From positions 1 through 41,061 of the forward strand of contig JAHDWJ010000006.1 in NCBI GenBank assembly GCA_023384415.1: a stretch of DNA of 41,061 bases. Reading direction: 5' to 3'. A model generated the notes under the pieces. The model was not told where the DNA came from, made no database searches, and saw only the letters and a program-made list of their open reading frames with translations. The DNA comes from Anaerolineae bacterium (GTDB taxonomy: Bacteria; Chloroflexota; Anaerolineae; Promineifilales; Promineifilaceae). This document shows positions 34,562-41,061 of this stretch, piece after piece (position 1 is the first letter of the stretch; each line of letters starts with the position of its first letter). A program made the position numbers and the translations under genes.

Positions 34562-35971
34562 TTAAGGGAATGCCTGCTCTACCCACTGCTGCCCGCTGAC
34601 GGGCACATTGTGTACGCGCAAATCCCAGTGGAGATGGGCCCCCGTAGATAAGCCGGTGCTGCCGACACGCCCGATTAACTCTCTCTGGGCGATGTTCTGC
34701 CCGATGGAGACCAATGATTCGGAGAGGTGGAAGTAGCCGGTTGTCACTCCCAGGCCGTGATCTATGATGATGACGTTGCCGCGCAAGGGGGTGGGTTGGT
34801 TGAAGATAATTTGCCCGGCCGCGGCCGCGAACACTCCTGTCCCCTCAGCGGCAAAAAAATCTACCCCGGTGTGCAAAATGGGGGTACTGCCGTTATAGGT
34901 GCGAAATTCGCCAAAGTTGGAGGTTACCACCGTATCGGCCAGGGGATATTGGAATGCTCCCTGCCACAATGGGGTCGGGGAGAACCGTTCAAAGTATGGG
35001 GCTAACAGGGCATCATCCTCTAGGCGTACCTGGGGAGCCAGGAGCGGGGCGACATCTACCCCCAGGGTCAAATCCAAGCGGCCAAACAGGCCCGGGACGA
35101 CCAGCATCGTCTGGCGGAACGGTCGCCAGGGGCGGCTGCCAGAGCCGGTAATCTCTAGCTGCTGCAACCCCGTAGGCGCATCTACCGGCAAGCCAACCAG
35201 GGCAACGTAGCCATCATTATAAGGGGTAAAGCGTAGCCGTTGCCCGGCAAAGCTCCCGCTGGGCTGCCCATCTAGCAGGTTTTCAACATAAATGGCGATG
35301 GTTTGTCCCTGAATTGCCCGGTCAGGACGCACCGACAGCCTGACCCATTCATCGCTTAACGGCTGGTAGGGCTGTTCGCCAGGGATGAGGAGCCGCTGGC
35401 CCCGGAAGAGGATGGCCGGTAAGGTGAGATGGTTCGCGGCCGCTAATTCCTCTAACCCCACCCTGTAGCGCAAAGCCAACAGGGCCAGCGTCTCGCCCGG
35501 CTGCACCAGGTGGAAGGTCCCGGTGAGGGCGTTGGGCTGCTCTGACCCGGTGCGGCTGATGATAACCAACTGCTGCCCCCCATAGATGAGCCGGGGATTG
35601 AGCAAATTGTTCTGGCTGACAATTTCCTGGGGGGTGGTCTGGAACGCGGCCGCGATACTATCTAAAGTATCCCCCATCTGCACCGTGTAGACCGTCGTCG
35701 TTACATCCCCAACCTGGCCTGGGATCAACAGCTCCTGCCCCTCATACAAAAACTCCGGGTTGGTCAGATTATTCACCCGGATCAGATCATCCACCGTCAC
35801 CCCATACAGTAGGGCGATGCTGGTCAGAGTTTCTCCAGCCTGAACGCGGTGCAGCTTGGGGATAGGGGCGGTTGGGGTTGGCTCCCCCACTTCCCCTTCC
35901 TGCGCCTGGGTTGAGGCTGGCAGCCCCAACAGCCCCAGGCACAGGATAAGTAAAATGACAATTCGGTGCAT
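34562..35971 (-). CDS. Exported LysM and M23-peptidase cell-wall protein
   Basis: A 469-residue secreted protein. A signal peptide (ILLILCLGLLGLPASTQA) is followed by three LysM domains at about 40-85, 93-138 and 153-198 (HRVQAGETLTSIALLYGV, YTVQMGDTLDSIAAAF, HLVQPGETLALLALRY), which bind peptidoglycan glycans. A linker beta domain (about 200-320) precedes a LytM/M23 zinc peptidase with HTGVD (His367, Asp371) and HLHWD (His446, His448). It should cut peptide cross-links of the envelope or act as an amidase activator. No ribosome-binding site is obvious. Confidence 0.92.
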   Translation of the reverse strand: MHRIVILLILCLGLLGLPASTQAQEGEVGEPTPTAPIPKLHRVQAGETLTSIALLYGVTVDDLIRVNNLTNPEFLYEGQELLIPGQVGDVTTTVYTVQMGDTLDSIAAAFQTTPQEIVSQNNLLNPRLIYGGQQLVIISRTGSEQPNALTGTFHLVQPGETLALLALRYRVGLEELAAANHLTLPAILFRGQRLLIPGEQPYQPLSDEWVRLSVRPDRAIQGQTIAIYVENLLDGQPSGSFAGQRLRFTPYNDGYVALVGLPVDAPTGLQQLEITGSGSRPWRPFRQTMLVVPGLFGRLDLTLGVDVAPLLAPQVRLEDDALLAPYFERFSPTPLWQGAFQYPLADTVVTSNFGEFRTYNGSTPILHTGVDFFAAEGTGVFAAAAGQIIFNQPTPLRGNVIIIDHGLGVTTGYFHLSESLVSIGQNIAQRELIGRVGSTGLSTGAHLHWDLRVHNVPVSGQQWVEQAFP

Positions 35972-36010
35972 AAAGAATTGAGGCTTCGGTGGGATCGGTT
36001 GGGCAAAGTT

Positions 36011-36045
36011 GACCGCCGACTACCAATTGCTCACTGCTTACTACT
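36011..36045 (+). repeat. Degenerate heptamer tract before the LysM/M23 gene
   Basis: Units GACCGCC, GACTACC, AATTGCT, CACTGCT, TACTACT. The first two units nearly match 22637-22650. It fills the short gap between fumC and the LysM/M23 gene (both minus strand). Confidence 0.65.
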
Positions 36046-37478
36046 TATTTGTGAATTCCCCCGTCGGTCAAGCTGCGGACATCTAGCAGACGGTCTACCT
36101 CTTCACCGGAGAGGTACCCTTTCTCGACCACGACTTCGCGCACGGTGCGGTTGCTGGCCATGGCTTCTTTGGCGACCTCAGCCCCTTTCAGATAACCGAT
36201 GACCGGATTGAGGGCGGTGACAAGAATGGCATTTTTCGCCAGCCAGCCAGTGGCTTTTTCCCGATTGGCCTGGACCCCGATGAGGCATTTCTCGTTGAAG
36301 GCGTTGAGGGAGTTGATGAGGATGTCCATGCTCTGGAACAGGTTGTAAGCGATGATGGGCATCATTACGTTTAGCTCTAACTGCCCGGCCTGCCCGGCCA
36401 GCATGACGGTCAGGTCGTTGCCCATCACCTGGTACATGGCCATATTGAGCATTTCAGCCAGGACGGGGTTGACTTTGCCGGGCATGATGGAAGAGCCGGG
36501 CTGCACTGGGGGCAGGCGAATTTCATCCAGGCCGGTGCTGGGGCCAGAGGAGAGCAAGCGGAAATCGTTGGCGATGCGGGCCATGTCCTGGGCCAGGGTG
36601 CGTAAGGCGCCGCTGAAATGGACGGCATCCCCCATGCTTTGCATAGATTCAAACAGGTCGTCGCTTTCGCTGAGGGCCAGCCCGGTGAGGCGGCTGAGGG
36701 TGATGACCATGCGGCCGTGATATTCCGGGTGGGCGTTAAGGCCAGAACCGGTAGCGGTGCCGCCAATGCCTAAGCGGCGCAGTCCTTCGGCGGCCTGGGC
36801 CACTTTTTCCCGGTTGCGCTCAATGCTGCGAGCGTAAGCCCCAAACTCCTGCCCCAGCCGGACGGGTACGGCGTCTTGCAGATGGGTGCGGCCGCTTTTA
36901 ACCACATCATCAAACTCAGCCGCTTTGGCCCGGAACGCGGCCGCGAGCCGGTCTAACGTCTCCAGCAGTTCATCTAACCGCCACAAGCAGCCCAGGCGAA
37001 TGGCCGTAGGGATGGTATCGTTGGTAGATTGGGCCATGTTGACATGATCATTAGGGCTGATCGGTTTGCCGCTGGCTTCCAGGGTATACCCCAGGGCCAG
37101 GTTGGCCAGGTTGGCAATGACCTCGTTGACATTCATGTTGTGGCTGGTGCCGGCCCCTGCCTGAATGGGGTCAACGACGAACTGCTCGGGCCATTGTCCG
37201 GCAATCACCTCATCAGCGGCGTTGATGATAGCCTGGGCCATCTCATCCCCGGTGACGAGGCGGTTGCCAGCCTGTTTATCATTGAACAGCCCTAACTCAT
37301 GGTTGACGGTCGCGGCCGCACGTTTAATCACCGCCATGGCCCAGATAAACGCCGGGTATGGCTTTAAGCCGCTGATGGGGAAATTGTGAATAGCGCGCTG
37401 CGTTTGTGCTCCCCAATAAGCGGCCACCGGCACAAACACCTCGCCTAATGAATCTTTCTCAATGCGAAACTCAGACAT
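36045..37478 (-). CDS. fumC: Class II fumarate hydratase
   Basis: A 477-residue class II fumarase, interconverting fumarate and malate in the TCA cycle. The superfamily signature is GSSIMPGKVNP in the C-terminal half; other conserved stretches are SGRTHLQDAVPV, GTGTS-equivalent GAGTSHNMNVNEV and AQSTNDTIPTAIRL. Aspartase is the nearest alternative, but the start RIEKDSLGEVFVPVAAYWGAQTQRA and the full set favour FumC. AGGAG lies about 10 bases upstream. Two octamers abut Ala-rich parts. Confidence 0.93.
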   Translation of the reverse strand: MSEFRIEKDSLGEVFVPVAAYWGAQTQRAIHNFPISGLKPYPAFIWAMAVIKRAAATVNHELGLFNDKQAGNRLVTGDEMAQAIINAADEVIAGQWPEQFVVDPIQAGAGTSHNMNVNEVIANLANLALGYTLEASGKPISPNDHVNMAQSTNDTIPTAIRLGCLWRLDELLETLDRLAAAFRAKAAEFDDVVKSGRTHLQDAVPVRLGQEFGAYARSIERNREKVAQAAEGLRRLGIGGTATGSGLNAHPEYHGRMVITLSRLTGLALSESDDLFESMQSMGDAVHFSGALRTLAQDMARIANDFRLLSSGPSTGLDEIRLPPVQPGSSIMPGKVNPVLAEMLNMAMYQVMGNDLTVMLAGQAGQLELNVMMPIIAYNLFQSMDILINSLNAFNEKCLIGVQANREKATGWLAKNAILVTALNPVIGYLKGAEVAKEAMASNRTVREVVVEKGYLSGEEVDRLLDVRSLTDGGIHK

Positions 37479-37535
37479 AATAAAGAAACTCCTGTTTCTA
37501 ACTCCTGATAGTAATCGTAAACGTATTCGTTATCA

Positions 37536-37553
37536 TGATCGATTATTCGATCA
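37536..37553. promoter_or_regulatory. Possible operator palindrome upstream of fumC
   Basis: TGATCGA (37536-37542), 4-base gap, TCGATCA (37547-37553), about 58 bases upstream of the fumC start. A binding site for an unknown regulator is possible; evidence is the symmetry alone. Confidence 0.25.
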
Positions 37554-37662
37554 CCATGACGATTTTGGGGTAAGGATAACACGACTACCCCTTTTCCGAA
37601 AAAAATACCAGGATGGGTTTAACATCCCATTCAACTTCCCCCCCTAAACGCCCTATCAGGGG

Positions 37663-37668
37663 TATAAT
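37663..37668 (+). promoter_or_regulatory. -10 box TATAAT before the DUF4058 remnant
   Basis: A perfect TATAAT 37 bases before the remnant's ATG. No good -35 was seen. Confidence 0.4.
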
Positions 37669-37705
37669 GGAATGGTTGTTTGGTGTAGCTGATCTAGGAG
37701 ACGTT

Positions 37706-37834
37706 ATGAACCGTTCCCCCTTTCCCGGTATGGCCCCTACTTATGAAGACCCCTTGATCTGGGAAGATTTTCACGCCAGCCTGGCATTGGAAATACGGGA
37801 TAGATTAGCTCCTGGCTTTGTTGGACAGTTATAG
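37706..37834 (+). pseudogene. N-terminal fragment of a DUF4058 gene
   Basis: A 42-residue frame with TAGGAG upstream: MNRSPFPGMAPTYEDPLIWE, then DFHASLALEIRDRLAP. This is the characteristic start of DUF4058 proteins (about 250 residues), after which the frame ends in FVGQL and stop. The remainder of the family is missing downstream. It is a truncated relic, possibly cut when the downstream genes were rearranged. Confidence 0.7.
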
Positions 37835-37889
37835 GAGCAGAAATATCTCACAAAGATGAACAGGCTATTATAAGCAGAGGAGAAAAGAA

Positions 37890-38602
37890 GTGGCAGTCAA
37901 AACATTGCCACCATCAGTGGCTGGGGTACTGGGTGAAGAAGCTAGTCAAGATTTATTACTGTGGTTTCAGGATCAATTTACTTCTGCTGCCGAAGCGGGA
38001 GTCCAAGTTTCAGATTTTATTGCCCGGCAGAAGGTCAATGTACTCATGCTAGAGCAGGTTAGCAATCTGCTGCTGGCTGGTACGCCCCAATTAGTGAAGG
38101 ATGAGGTGCGGGGTTGGCTATGGCGTGTGCCTGTAGAATTAACATTCCCCTCTCGCGGCCGCGTAGGACAGGTTGCCTTTGTAGATGTGGATTCACGATA
38201 TGGGTTTGTTTATTACGACACTAACACAGTGGAAAATATTCGACAGCAAACGCAACATTTGACCCATCACATGTTACAATCGCAGCCGTATGGCACTCCT
38301 TCATTTGCAGTCAACCGCTTAAGTAGAGTGGGTTTTCAGGTTGACTATCGTGAATGGTCTATTACTGATCTGTTTACCGCCTTAACTAATCAACTACTGC
38401 TTATTGTTTTGTTCGCACAGGTTTCTTGGAATATTGGCATGAAGATGTTGCCCATGCGTTGGTTGTTGTGGGCGGTGAGCAAGAACATTGTTTTTGGATT
38501 CATGATCCCATGTTCCTTGAAGGGCCAATAAAAGTTTCATGGGATGGTTTGTTAGCTGCGTGGGGAGAGTTCAACTTTAGAGGAGCAACGATTAGACGAT
38601 GA
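37890..38602 (+). pseudogene. Chimeric, frameshifted remnant: DUF-type N-terminus joined to a C39-like peptidase end
   Basis: From the GTG at 37890 (GAGGAGA upstream), residues 1 to about 130 match a Chloroflexota-type small hypothetical domain (RGWLWRVPVELTFPSRGRVG, then VAFVDVDSRYGFVYYD). From about residue 133 (YGTPSFAVNRLSRVGFQV) it resembles the C-terminal half of C39-like peptidases, but the catalytic-cysteine part is absent. The frame breaks near 38410: one missing base restores VRTGFLEYWHEDVAHALVVV, then HDPMF and AAWGEFNFRGATIRR, ending at 38602. That restored stop overlaps the next ATG as ATGA, evidence that the shifted frame is ancestral. Confidence 0.75.
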
Positions 38603-39843
38603 CGATCAATGAAGCTAACTCTTCAGGGCAGTTGTTGCATAATCTAGTTCTGTTTAATCGCTTGCTGCGGGAGTTAGGGCTGGATGTCAACCCTGGCCGG
38701 GTCATTGATCTGGTGCAGGCCCTTTCATTAGTGGAAATCGGCCGCAAACCGGATTTTTATTACACCTTACAAAGTCTGCTCGTCCATAACAAAGAAGATT
38801 TACCCCTCTTTGACCAGGCGTTTGAGCTGTTTTGGCGTAGACCTGTGCATGAACTTTCTCTGGCCGATCTGTTTCGCCGCGAGCTGCCCCGCCCCCAAGA
38901 GCCGATCATTAAACCCCCTGATTTACAGCCAGAAGCCCCCCAAGAGAAAGCAAACCAGGAAGAAGAGGATGGGGGGGAACTGCTTGAGGTGATTGAGGTA
39001 ACGCAAACGTACAGCACTCAGGAGATTTTGCGTCAGAAAGATTTTGCCGATCTTTCGGCGGATGAGTTGGCCGCGGTGCAGCGGATGATGGCGGCGATGA
39101 TGTGGCAGATGGGGGAGCGGCGCACCCGGCGCACGCAAACGGGGTATGGGCAAAATTTGGATTTGCGCCGTCTGTTGCGGCGTAATTTGCGCTATGGGGG
39201 AGAGCTTCTGGAGTGGCCCACTCGTGAACCAAAATATAAGCCGCGGCCGCTTGTCATCCTGGCCGATATTAGCGGCTCTATGGAGCGGTATACCCGGCTG
39301 TTGCTCCATTTCATCTACAGCCTCGCCGCCGGTCTGGAGCAGACAGTGGAGGCGTTTGTTTTTAGCACCCGGCTGACCCGCATTACGCGGCCGCTGCGAG
39401 ACAAAGAGATAGACCGCGCTTTACATAACGTCTCCGCCCTGGTGCATGATTGGTCAGGGGGCACCCGCATCGGTGAGGCTATAAAAAGCTTCAACTACGA
39501 TTGGGGGCGGCGCGTTTTGGGGCGTGGGGCTGTCGTCCTCATCATCAGCGACGGTTGGGATCGAGGTGATCCGGCGGTCTTAAAAAAAGAGATGGATCGG
39601 CTGCATCGAAGCTGTCACCGGCTCATCTGGCTTAACCCACTGCTTGGTTCGGCCCAGTATGAACCGTTGACACGGGGCATTATGGCTGCCCTGCCCTATA
39701 TGGATGATTTCCTACCTGTCCATAACCTATCCAGCCTGGAAGATTTGGCCCAACATCTCACCCAACTGGCCGATGACAAACCTCGCGCCCGGCGTAAACC
39801 GATTACGACCAGAGGCGCCGCCTTTATTAAGCCGGGAAGATAA
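38599..39843 (+). CDS. CoxE-like VWA-domain protein
   Basis: A 414-residue protein of the CoxE-like/VWA-containing family. Residues about 1-100 form an N-terminal helical domain; an acidic charged linker follows (about 100-135); residues about 215-400 are a von Willebrand A domain with the MIDAS motif DISGSMERY near 227-235, SGGTRIG near 290 and IISDGWDRGD near 313. Such proteins usually pair with a MoxR-type AAA+ ATPase in metal insertion or complex maturation; none is in the window. The start overlaps the upstream remnant's stop by 4 bases. Confidence 0.88.
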   Translation: MTINEANSSGQLLHNLVLFNRLLRELGLDVNPGRVIDLVQALSLVEIGRKPDFYYTLQSLLVHNKEDLPLFDQAFELFWRRPVHELSLADLFRRELPRPQEPIIKPPDLQPEAPQEKANQEEEDGGELLEVIEVTQTYSTQEILRQKDFADLSADELAAVQRMMAAMMWQMGERRTRRTQTGYGQNLDLRRLLRRNLRYGGELLEWPTREPKYKPRPLVILADISGSMERYTRLLLHFIYSLAAGLEQTVEAFVFSTRLTRITRPLRDKEIDRALHNVSALVHDWSGGTRIGEAIKSFNYDWGRRVLGRGAVVLIISDGWDRGDPAVLKKEMDRLHRSCHRLIWLNPLLGSAQYEPLTRGIMAALPYMDDFLPVHNLSSLEDLAQHLTQLADDKPRARRKPITTRGAAFIKPGR

Positions 39844-39851
39844 TTTGTAGC

Positions 39852-39868
39852 GCGATTTTCTAAATCGC
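39852..39868. repeat. Small hairpin after the VWA gene
   Basis: GCGATTT (39852-39858), TCT loop, AAATCGC (39862-39868): a 7-bp stem between the VWA gene and degV. No T-run follows, so it is weak as a terminator. Confidence 0.45.
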
Positions 39869-39906
39869 CTATCGAGATGGAAGTTCGATTTACTGAGGAG
39901 AAGAAG

Positions 39907-40752
39907 ATGAGCATCAAAATTGTTATTGACAGTGCTGGGGATATTCCCCCGACCATTGCCCAGCAATATGGCATCGCCATTTTGCCGGTGTATATCAACA
40001 TTGGTGATAAGGGGTATCTGGATGGGGTTGAACTGGATCGGCAGGAGTTTTACCAGAACCTGAGCCGCTACCCAGATCATCCTAAAACGGCGGCTCCCTC
40101 TCCCGCAGCTTATACCGAACTGTACGAAAAGCTGGCTGATGAGGGAGCAACGGCCATTATTTCGGTGCATATCGCTTCGGGGTTGAGCCTGGTGTATAAC
40201 GCGGCCAAATTAGGGGCTGAGGCAGTCACACGAGTACCGGTACATCTGTTTGATTCGGGACAGTTGACGCTGGGGACGGGATTGCTGGCCTGGATGGCGG
40301 CGGAAGCGGCCGCCAATGGTCACACCGCTGAAGAAATAATCGCTCTGCTCCACGATAATTATGCCAAAGTTCGCACCTTTGCTACTCTGAATACTCTGGA
40401 TTCCTTACGGCGGGGGGGGCGGGTGAGCCTGGCCCAATTTGGCCTGGGGACGCTGCTGCAAATTAAGCCGGTCATCGGCATCCGCAATGGCAAGGTTGAG
40501 GTGGTGGAACGAGTGCGGACGCGGGCTAAATCGTTAGCCCGGGTGGAACAGATGATTCGGGAGACGGCCCCCTTTACCCGGCTGGTGATTTTGCACAGCA
40601 ATGCGCCCCAGGACGCGGCCGCGCTCAAACAGGCTGTGCAGGACCTCATCCCTCCAGATTGCCTGGAGATCGAGCCAATGCTTATCGCCCCTGCCATCGG
40701 GGCTCACGTTGGGGCTGAGGCTGTTGGATTTTCCGGGATTGTTGCCGGGTAG
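39907..40752 (+). CDS. DegV-family fatty-acid-binding protein
   Basis: A 281-residue DegV/FakB-type protein. It starts MSIKIVIDSAGDIPPTIAQQ, has the conserved TAAPSPAAY-like KTAAPSPAAYTELY near 60-73, ISVHIASGLSLVYNAAKL near 88-105 and a C-terminal IGAHVGAEAVGF (the GPG-like fatty-acid end). FakB proteins present exogenous fatty acids to the kinase FakA for phosphorylation; FakA is not seen here. ATG at 39907 with GAGGAGAAG upstream is preferred over the ATG at 39877. Confidence 0.92.
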   Translation: MSIKIVIDSAGDIPPTIAQQYGIAILPVYINIGDKGYLDGVELDRQEFYQNLSRYPDHPKTAAPSPAAYTELYEKLADEGATAIISVHIASGLSLVYNAAKLGAEAVTRVPVHLFDSGQLTLGTGLLAWMAAEAAANGHTAEEIIALLHDNYAKVRTFATLNTLDSLRRGGRVSLAQFGLGTLLQIKPVIGIRNGKVEVVERVRTRAKSLARVEQMIRETAPFTRLVILHSNAPQDAAALKQAVQDLIPPDCLEIEPMLIAPAIGAHVGAEAVGFSGIVAG

Positions 40753-40769
40753 GTCTTGTTTCAAGCCCG

Positions 40770-40897
40770 CCGGATGTGAGTCTGCCCGGATGTGAGTCTG
40801 CCCGGATGTCGGCCCGCCCAGATGTCGGCCCGCCCGGATGTCGGCCCGCCCGGATGTCGGCCCGCCCGGATGTCGGCCCGCCCGGATGTCGGCCCGC
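40770..40897 (+). repeat. 16-base tandem repeat (8 units)
   Basis: Eight contiguous 16-base units: two of CCGGATGTGAGTCTGC (40770-40801) then six of CCGGATGTCGGCCCGC (one with CCAGATG, 40818-40833). No spacers, so not CRISPR. It begins 18 bases after degV. Confidence 0.93.
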
Positions 40898-40978
40898 CCG
40901 GACGTAAACGTCCGGGCTAAAAATACGAAGGCCGTTGGCCTACAACCGTAGCCCGTAGGGCTTTGTATTTTTAGCCCG
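40898..40978. repeat. Multi-hairpin palindromic element
   Basis: CCGGACGT-AA-ACGTCCGG (40898-40915) is followed by a pair CGGGCTAAAAATAC (40913-40926) and GTATTTTTAGCCCG (40965-40978), with inner small hairpins (GGCC-GTT-GGCC, GCCC-GTA-GGGC). It links the two tandem arrays. Confidence 0.85.
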
Positions 40979-40989
40979 GCGGTTTGACC

Positions 40990-41061
40990 GCCGGGCGATC
41001 CCCGCCGGGCGATCCCCGCCGGGCGATCCCCGCTGGGCGATCCCCGCCGGGCGATCCCCGC
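40990..41061 (+). repeat. 14-base tandem repeat running off the window
   Basis: Five contiguous 14-base units GCCGGGCGATCCCC (40990-41059; the fourth has GCTGGG). The array continues past the window end. A different period from the preceding 16-base array. Confidence 0.92.

Larger units (their letters stand above)
472..40622. repeat. Highly iterated palindrome GCGGCCGC (about 70 copies)
   Basis: The octamer occurs roughly 70 times from 472-479 to about 40615-40622, in genes on both strands and a few gaps (27159-27166, 28865-28872, 29586-29593). At this base composition one or two are expected. In genes it usually reads Ala-Ala(-Ala), Gly-Arg or Arg-Pro. It is missing from dnaK, the second permease, and most AT-rich patches. 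Confidence 0.9.

Noticed and set aside
38403..38415. Programmed -1 frameshift in the C39-like remnant
   Set aside because: GTTTTGTTC does not form an X-XXY-YYZ slippery heptamer in the right register and no downstream stem is obvious; a lost base is simpler, and the N-terminal catalytic part is missing anyway.
40770..41061. CRISPR array
   Set aside because: Units of 16 and 14 bases follow each other without spacers, and no cas genes are present.

Overview
The window (about 41 kb, moderately GC-rich, densely coding) looks like chromosomal sequence from an uncultured member of the Chloroflexota, probably Anaerolineae or a Promineofilum/Ardenticatena-like relative. This placement is inferred from gene styles and context: long Pro/Thr linkers in lipoproteins, the SerB-like/class V aminotransferase/SerA cluster, DUF6883 and DUF4058 remnants, and a LuxR-kelch protein. 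No rRNA or other phylogenetic marker is present. No phage, plasmid or CRISPR locus was seen.

Layout. 0.1-4.9 kb: YbaK deacylase, a membrane-anchored LuxR-HTH/kelch protein, an EthD-like protein, an M20 peptidase and a TerC-type metal exporter. 5.0-9.5 kb: a carbohydrate ABC importer (two permeases and a binding lipoprotein, no ATPase) closed by a strong terminator. 9.6-11.4 kb: an inositol-phosphatase family enzyme, then an AT-richer patch with a DUF6883 remnant and a small-protein/nucleotidyltransferase pair. 11.5-16.2 kb: three genes that together make serine from 3-phosphoglycerate (SerB-like phosphatase, class V aminotransferase, SerA), followed by an AlkC-like repair protein. 16.4-22.6 kb: the heat-shock operon hrcA-grpE-dnaK-dnaJ-prmA behind a sigma70-type promoter and a perfect CIRCE operator. 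22.9-25.4 kb: a DUF2281-like antitoxin with a PemK-like toxin fused in frame to a YbaK domain, then an Eis-like acetyltransferase. 25.4-27.2 kb: two secreted proteins of unknown function in AT-rich DNA. 27.2-32.1 kb: prfC, a SnoaL-like protein, a protein with a GNQAVQRLL-type N-terminal motif, and an LLM oxidoreductase. 32.1-33.3 kb: vapB with a frameshifted vapC, then tRNA-Pro, tRNA-Gly and tRNA-Met with a terminator. 33.3-37.5 kb: an alpha/beta-hydrolase lipoprotein, a LysM/M23 peptidase and fumarase. 37.6-38.6 kb: decayed genes. 38.6-40.8 kb: a CoxE-like VWA protein and DegV. 40.8-41.1 kb: tandem and palindromic repeats running off the window.

The most striking features are in the repeat layer. 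The octamer GCGGCCGC occurs about 70 times where one or two are expected, resembling the HIP1 palindrome of cyanobacteria, and is nearly absent from AT-richer patches that carry toxin-antitoxin genes, remnants and orphans. Intergenic spaces also hold degenerate 7-bp-period tracts, a CACGAAT-type repeat family, a TGTAGGG palindrome family, and two MITE-like palindromes flanked by 9-bp direct repeats, one of them nested in an older repeat. Several genes have a -10 hexamer only 5-8 bases before the start codon, suggesting leaderless mRNAs.
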